Part shown: positions 60,580 through 64,000 of the stretch, piece by piece | How the letters are laid out: each line of letters begins with the position of its first letter | Position numbering within the stretch: position 1 is the first letter of the stretch | Assembly: GCA_938003985.1 (NCBI GenBank) | Contig: CALKWZ010000068.1 | Coordinates: forward strand, 13,534 to 77,533 | Origin: an uncultured Verrucomicrobiota bacterium | Lineage (GTDB): Bacteria > Verrucomicrobiota > Kiritimatiellia > CAIQIC01 > Lenti-01 | Direction: 5' to 3' | Length of the DNA: 64,000 bases | The notes under the pieces: model-generated | Databases searched by the model: none | What the model was told of the DNA's origin: nothing | What the model saw: only the letters and a program-made list of their open reading frames with translations | Made by a program: the position numbers and the translations under genes

Positions 60580-60653
60580 TTGGATTTCTCCTATCTGTGC
60601 ATGAATGTACAGAATGATGTGCAGAACGTCAATGGGGCAACAAATCTCAATAT

Positions 60654-60688
60654 CCAACAACCAACGTCCAATGACCAACGTCCAAGTC
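60654..60688. repeat. CCAACGT heptamer tandem repeat
   Basis: Five heptamers in exact register: CCAACAA, CCAACGT, CCAATGA, CCAACGT, CCAAGTC, running into the stop codon of the pseudouridine synthase gene. Related units occur at 50390-50410. Confidence 0.72.
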
Positions 60689-61601
60689 AGTTCGAGACTT
60701 GCGGCCAATCGGGGGGCAGGCGGCAGGCGACGTCGAGGGATTTGCCGGTGGCGGGATGGGTGCAGATGATCCGCGCGGCGTGCAGCCAATGCCGCGGTGC
60801 GGCCAGCGGCGAGCCGTAGAGCGCGTCGCCGACGATGGGAAATCCGGCGGCGGCGAGATGGCAGCGGATCTGGTGCGTGACGCCGGTGTAGATCGTCACG
60901 TCGAGCAGGGAGAATTCCCGGCCCGTTTCGAGGGGGACCCAAGACGTTTCGGCGGCGAACAGATCGCTTTTGGAGATCTTGTCGGGGTTGCGCGCGACGG
61001 CCATCTTGCAGGGGCTGCGCGTCTGGTGCGTGAGCGGCGCGGCGAGCGCTCCGGGCTTTTCGACGCGGCCGTGGACGAGGGCGAGGTAGTGCTTTTGGAC
61101 GGTGAAGCGGCGGAACTGCGCGCGGAGGTCGGCGTAGGCGGCGGCGGTCTTGGCGGCCAGCACAAGGCCGGAGGTCTGGGTGTCGAGGCGGTGCAGCAGG
61201 GCCGGGAAGAGGCGGTCGTCGCCGATGCCGGCCAGCGCGGGGTAGCGCGCGACGAGGGCGTTGGCGAGGGTGTCAATTTCGGCCCAGCGGAGCGGATGGG
61301 TGGGCATGCCGGCGGGCTTGTCGAGGGCGAGGACGACGTCGTCCTCGTAGACGATTGCCAGCGGCAGGTCGAAATTGGGCTGCAGCTTGAGGTCGGCGGG
61401 TTCGGGGACGTCGCGGCAGTCGAGGACGTCGCCGGCGGCGATCTTGGCGCCCTTCTTGGCTGGCCGCCCGTTGAGCCGGATCTGGCCGGCGGCGAGGAGG
61501 GTTTCGACGGTGGCGCGGTCGAGCCAGGGGTAGGCGTTGAGCAGGTGCCGGTCGAGGCGTTCGCCGCTGCCGGCGACGGTGCGTTGGTCGCGGGCGATCA
61601 T
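60687..61601 (-). CDS. RluA/RluD-family pseudouridine synthase
   Basis: A 304-aa rRNA/tRNA pseudouridine synthase. An S4-like RNA-binding domain (about 14-60, RLDRHLLNAYPWLDRATVE) precedes the catalytic domain with DKPAGMPTHP, the catalytic Asp140 in LLHRLDTQTSGLVLAAK, VQKHYLALVHG and VTHQIRCHLAAAGFPIVGD. Which uridine it modifies cannot be told. Start at 61601 (MIARDQRTVAG) fits the family. Its last codons lie in the heptamer repeat. Confidence 0.9.
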   Translation of the reverse strand: MIARDQRTVAGSGERLDRHLLNAYPWLDRATVETLLAAGQIRLNGRPAKKGAKIAAGDVLDCRDVPEPADLKLQPNFDLPLAIVYEDDVVLALDKPAGMPTHPLRWAEIDTLANALVARYPALAGIGDDRLFPALLHRLDTQTSGLVLAAKTAAAYADLRAQFRRFTVQKHYLALVHGRVEKPGALAAPLTHQTRSPCKMAVARNPDKISKSDLFAAETSWVPLETGREFSLLDVTIYTGVTHQIRCHLAAAGFPIVGDALYGSPLAAPRHWLHAARIICTHPATGKSLDVACRLPPDWPQVSN

Positions 61602-61639
61602 GGCGCGGCGCGGAAGGGGGCGGTTTGAGGGAAACAGAG

Positions 61640-61821
61640 AGAGGATTTCTTCGGGATTTTGGCGGCGCGAAAACCAACCGGCGTCTTTTCCGCGCGGACG
61701 CGCCGCGGCCGACCGCTCGCGGACACGAGTCCTGCTCGGGTCGTCCGCACCGCGTCCTCATCGGAAAATCCACCGGTTATTTTCGCGCAGAATCCCCGCC
61801 AAAATCCCGAAGAAATCCTCT
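61640..61821. mobile_element. 182-bp palindromic element with 25-26-bp perfect terminal inverted repeats (MITE-like)
   Basis: The left arm from 61640 and the right arm ending at 61821 are exact inverse complements over 26 bases (AGAGGATTTCTTCGGGATTT...). Inside, GCGCGAAAA, AACCGG, TTTTCCG, GGACGCG, GCGG and CGACC recur in inverse order on both arms with few mismatches and one 7-8-base bulge, so the whole element could fold as one hairpin. No open frame. Its size and inverted ends resemble a MITE, but no clear target-site duplication is visible. Confidence 0.65.
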
Positions 61822-61897
61822 GTGTCCACGTCCTGCGGACGGCGGACATGCGCGGCTGGCGGGCCGAGGGTTTCCGGATGCGGAGGTTTGCGGCTGG

Positions 61898-62017
61898 CGG
61901 TTTTTCCACGCTACGTAAAAACTTTTCCGGATTTTTACGTAGAACGTAAAAACTTCGGGCGGGTTTTACGTAGAACGTAAAAACTTTGCGGGGGTTTTCC
62001 ATGGAACGTAAAAACTT
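61898..62017. repeat. Four-copy direct-repeat array with an exact 31-bp period
   Basis: The 11-mer CGTAAAAACTT begins at 61914, 61945, 61976 and 62007, each exactly 31 bases apart. Between copies lies a short GC-rich part followed by TTTTACGTAGA or TTTTCCATGGA, so each junction forms a palindrome TTTTACGT-AGA-ACGTAAAA (best at 61932-61952 and 61964-61983). A partial fifth unit precedes (from about 61898). It sits between tcdA and the pseudouridine synthase gene; there is no coding sequence in 61602-62028. Confidence 0.85.
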
Positions 62018-62028
62018 TTCAGTCGCAA

Positions 62029-62784
62029 CTAAACCGGCGGGGAGGACGGGGTTTCGAGGAGGTAGGCGAGCGCTTCGCGGGCGGCGCGGAGGCCGGCCGC
62101 GGCGACGACGGCGTGGAGGGAGCCCATGGGGGGACGGAGGCGGCCGCGGACGTAGAAGTCGGCGGCGGGCTCGACGGATTCGAGCGGGTCGGCCGGCGGT
62201 TCGGTGGAGAAGATGGCGCGGATGCCGGCGGTGCCGCCGCGCTTGGCGAGGCGCTTGCGCAACAGGCGCGCGAGCGGACAGGTGTGGGAGTCGGCCAGAT
62301 CCGCGGCGACGAACCGGGTCGGGTCGAGTTTGCGGGCGGCGCCGAGGCAAGTGAGGATGAAGGGCACGCCGGCCGCGCGGGCCGCGAGGAGCAGCTCGGT
62401 CTTGGGCAGGAGGGAGTCGATGGCGTCGATCAAAACGTCGCAGGGATGGTCGGCGAACAGCTTGGGCGACGTTTCGGCGTCGAGGAAGGCGGAGACGGGG
62501 ACGATCTCGGCGTCGGGGTTGACGTCGCGCAGGAACCGGGCGGCGGTTTCGACCTTGGGCTGGCGCAGGGTGGAATGGAAGGCGAAGGGATGGCGGTTGA
62601 GGTTGGACGGGCGGATTTCGTCGAAATCGACGAGGGTCAGGTGGCCGACGGCGGAGCGGGCGAGGGATTCGGCGGCGGCGGCGCCGACGGCGCCGAGGCC
62701 GGCGACGACGACGCGGGCGCGGGCCAGGCGCGAGAGGGCGGCGGGACCGAGCAGGAGTTCGAGGCGGGCGAAAGGCGTCGTCAT
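62029..62784 (-). CDS. tcdA: tRNA threonylcarbamoyladenosine dehydratase-like protein (TcdA, ThiF/E1 family)
   Basis: TcdA cyclises t6A to ct6A at A37 of tRNAs using ATP. The 251-aa E1-like protein has VVVAGLGAVGAAAAESLARS (nucleotide site), GHLTLVDFDEIRPSNLNRH, INP-like DVNPDAEIVPV, VLIDAIDSLLPKTELL, LGAARKLDPTRF and CPLARLLRKRL, matching TcdA more closely than MoeB or ThiF (no zinc CxxC pairs). The ATG at 62784 is used. It complements tsaD in this window. Confidence 0.88.
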   Translation of the reverse strand: MTTPFARLELLLGPAALSRLARARVVVAGLGAVGAAAAESLARSAVGHLTLVDFDEIRPSNLNRHPFAFHSTLRQPKVETAARFLRDVNPDAEIVPVSAFLDAETSPKLFADHPCDVLIDAIDSLLPKTELLLAARAAGVPFILTCLGAARKLDPTRFVAADLADSHTCPLARLLRKRLAKRGGTAGIRAIFSTEPPADPLESVEPAADFYVRGRLRPPMGSLHAVVAAAGLRAAREALAYLLETPSSPPV

Positions 62785-62809
62785 GTCGAAGAACCAGCCT
62801 AGCCGAACG

Positions 62810-62837
62810 GGAAGGAAGAATGAAGAATTAAGAACGA
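62810..62837. repeat. AGAATGA heptamer tandem repeat
   Basis: GGAAGGA, AGAATGA, AGAATTA, AGAACGA in exact 7-base register, between tcdA and the NYN-gene promoter. Confidence 0.6.
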
Positions 62838-62851
62838 GGCGAAATCCGGGC

Positions 62852-62880
62852 TTGCGGGGCGGGGGGCGGGGGCGTAGATT
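62852..62880 (+). promoter_or_regulatory. Probable promoter of the NYN/RG-rich gene
   Basis: TTGCGG (62852-62857), 17-bp spacer, TAGATT (62875-62880), nearly identical in spacer to the ddl promoter. It implies a leader of about 150 bases. Confidence 0.55.
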
Positions 62881-63039
62881 GCGGCCCATGTTTGTCCGGG
62901 AAAGCGTAGGACGATGCGACGGACGGCGCGCAGACATCGGGGAGGGAACCACGGAATCGGGGCGGGGGATGGTTTCGGATTGCGGCCGCGGCAGAAGTCG
63001 TCCCGGGACAACGAGTAGAAAAGAAGGATGGAAGTTCGA

Positions 63040-63747
63040 ATGAGCTTCATGGATGCGATCAAATCGCTCTTCGCCCCCGCCGGCGGACCCGCGCGGCGGA
63101 ACACCCGGACCTACCTGGTGGACGTGGCGCGATTGATGGACGAGAAAACGGGCCGGCGCATGGCGCCGCGCGAGCAAGTGCAGATGCTGAACGCGCTGTC
63201 GCGCGTGGCGAAGCAGGAAGGCCTGGCGATCCAGGCGGTGTTCGAGAGCGACCGCGCGCTGCGCGAAGTGGAACACGGCGGCGAATTCAACGGCGTGAAG
63301 GTCTATTTCGCGCCGGACAACGAGCAGCTGGTGGCGCTGGCGCTGAAGATCTGCAAGAGCGAAGGCTGCGCGCTGGTGAGCTCGGGCGTGACGATGGAAA
63401 GCCGGGCGACGGAAGCCGGCATCGCGGTGCTGTGCAGCAGCACGTTCCGCAAGGCGTTCCTGCAGGGCGGCATGCCCGGCGGGGAGCGCGGCGAGCGGGG
63501 CGACCGGGGCGGCGACCGCGGGGATCGCGGCGGCGACCGGGGCGGCCGGGACCGGCGCGGCGGGCGGGACCGCCGGCGCGATCGCGGCGACCGCGGCGGC
63601 AACCGGCCTCCGCGCGAGGGCGAGCAGGGCCAGGGCGGCGAAGCGTCCGCCGAGGCTCCGGCTCCTGCCGAAGGCGGCGGCGAGGAATCGCAGGCGCCGC
63701 GGGAAGACAACAGCGCGGTGCGCAACCTGATCGACCTGGTGGAATAA
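63040..63747 (+). CDS. NYN/PIN-like protein with an RG-rich tail
   Basis: A 235-aa protein. Residues about 20-140 (NTRTYLVDVARLMDEKTGRR, AIQAVFESDRALREVE, KVYFAPDNEQLVALAL, VSSGVTMESRATEAG) look like a NYN/YacP-type PIN-fold domain, with acidic residues placed for metal binding. Residues about 146-190 are an RG/RGG/DR-rich low-complexity segment like RNA-binding RGG boxes of eukaryotes, followed by an acidic, Ala/Pro/Glu tail and NLIDLVE. It suggests an RNA-binding nuclease. Starts at 63028 or 63049 are possible alternatives. Confidence 0.65.
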   Translation: MSFMDAIKSLFAPAGGPARRNTRTYLVDVARLMDEKTGRRMAPREQVQMLNALSRVAKQEGLAIQAVFESDRALREVEHGGEFNGVKVYFAPDNEQLVALALKICKSEGCALVSSGVTMESRATEAGIAVLCSSTFRKAFLQGGMPGGERGERGDRGGDRGDRGGDRGGRDRRGGRDRRRDRGDRGGNRPPREGEQGQGGEASAEAPAPAEGGGEESQAPREDNSAVRNLIDLVE

Positions 63748-63767
63748 TCCCGGAGATCCGGAACGAA

Positions 63768-63794
63768 GGCCGAGGCGCAAGCCTCGGCCTTTTT
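63768..63794. terminator. Terminator between convergent genes
   Basis: A 9-bp stem (63768-63776 with 63781-63789), GCAA loop and five T residues on the plus strand. Confidence 0.9.
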
Positions 63795-64000
63795 CATTTC
63801 TCGACGGGCACGACGATGCCGCGCAGCAGGACGCGCTGGCAAGCGAGGAAAACGGCCAGGGTCGGCAGCGCGGCGAGCAGGAGCGAGGCTTGCACGACGC
63901 CAGGGCCGGAGCGCTGCTGGAGCTGGTAGAGCCAGACCATCAGCGTCCACATCTTGGGATCCTGGCAGATGAGCAGGGCGTACATGAAGTTGGCGTAGGC
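63794..64000 (-). CDS. Carbohydrate ABC transporter permease, C-terminal part (cut by window end)
   Basis: The last 68 residues of a MalG-type inner-membrane permease: AYANFMYALLICQDPKMWTL, a final membrane helix (SLLLAALPTLAVFLACQRVL) and the end LLRGIVVPVEK. These match the C-terminus of sugar ABC permeases (binding-protein-dependent transport, inner-membrane component). The 5' part lies beyond 64000, so the reading frame is open at the edge. Confidence 0.82.
   Translation of the reverse strand, partial: AYANFMYALLICQDPKMWTLMVWLYQLQQRSGPGVVQASLLLAALPTLAVFLACQRVLLRGIVVPVEK

Noticed and set aside
61898..62017. CRISPR array
   Set aside because: The conserved block is only about 11-21 bp, gaps are about 10-20 bp and partly conserved, and no cas gene is nearby.
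62888..63043. A short open frame starting at the ATG just after the promoter at 62852-62880
   Set aside because: No Shine-Dalgarno sequence and Arg/Gly-rich nonsense composition; better seen as the leader of the NYN gene.

Overview
The window is GC-rich, densely coded bacterial chromosome carrying about 62 protein genes (one cut by the right edge), four tRNAs, a TPP riboswitch and no rRNA, phage or CRISPR array. The cell is Gram-negative (LpxK, several outer-membrane-barrel-like proteins, many signal peptides) and divides with FtsQ/FtsA/FtsZ, which argues against Planctomycetes and Chlamydiae. Secreted proteins with Asn/Thr-rich modules, a secreted parallel beta-helix/esterase fusion and a pyruvate phosphate dikinase fit the PVC superphylum, most likely a Kiritimatiellota-type organism. 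That placement is an inference from protein style, not from a marker gene.

Left part (1-31.3 kb): dapA-dapB-folK on the minus strand, a PAS/PP2C phosphatase and secreted proteins on the plus strand, then a 980-aa CBM/Ig-like protein followed by glgB, ctpA and tsaD. YidD is translationally coupled to a TPR membrane protein, and LolA-like and DUF3108-like envelope genes lie nearby. ppdK comes next, then a LysM lipoprotein, two coiled-coil tail-anchored proteins, and murG-murC coupled by ATGA overlaps to a large beta-helix/SGNH protein. mtnA plus a class II aldolase (minus), ddl and an azoreductase-like flavoprotein follow.

Middle (31.3-49.5 kb): a NifU-like scaffold gene with its GGGtGRT partner, ftsQ-ftsA-ftsZ, an outer membrane protein, tRNA-Ser, a divergent YchF-like protein, lpxK and a secreted glutathione peroxidase. 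A TPP-riboswitch-controlled thiamine salvage operon (cytX-thiM-thiE-thiD) faces a Ca2+-type P-ATPase. tRNA-Cys and tRNA-Pro precede an S1/P1 nuclease operon, followed by an amidohydrolase.

Right part (49.5-64 kb) is the most accessory. surE, a GH13 enzyme, tRNA-Arg and two radical SAM genes are separated by palindromic heptamer repeats. A nucleotidyltransferase pair and a Phd/VapC toxin-antitoxin pair with a frameshifted CopG-like antitoxin remnant are present. An AT-richer island (about 56.8-59.7 kb) carries a Sel1-repeat protein and a PD-(D/E)XK-like protein behind a large hairpin. The strip between a pseudouridine synthase and tcdA holds a 182-bp palindrome and a four-copy array with an exact 31-bp period; this is the strongest unexplained signal here. 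The window ends with a NYN/PIN-like protein bearing an RG-rich tail and the 3' end of a sugar ABC permease.

Recognisable promoters share a TTGnnn / 16-18 bp / TAnnnT pattern, and at several genes without a Shine-Dalgarno sequence the -10 box sits only 6-9 bases before the start codon, suggesting leaderless mRNAs.
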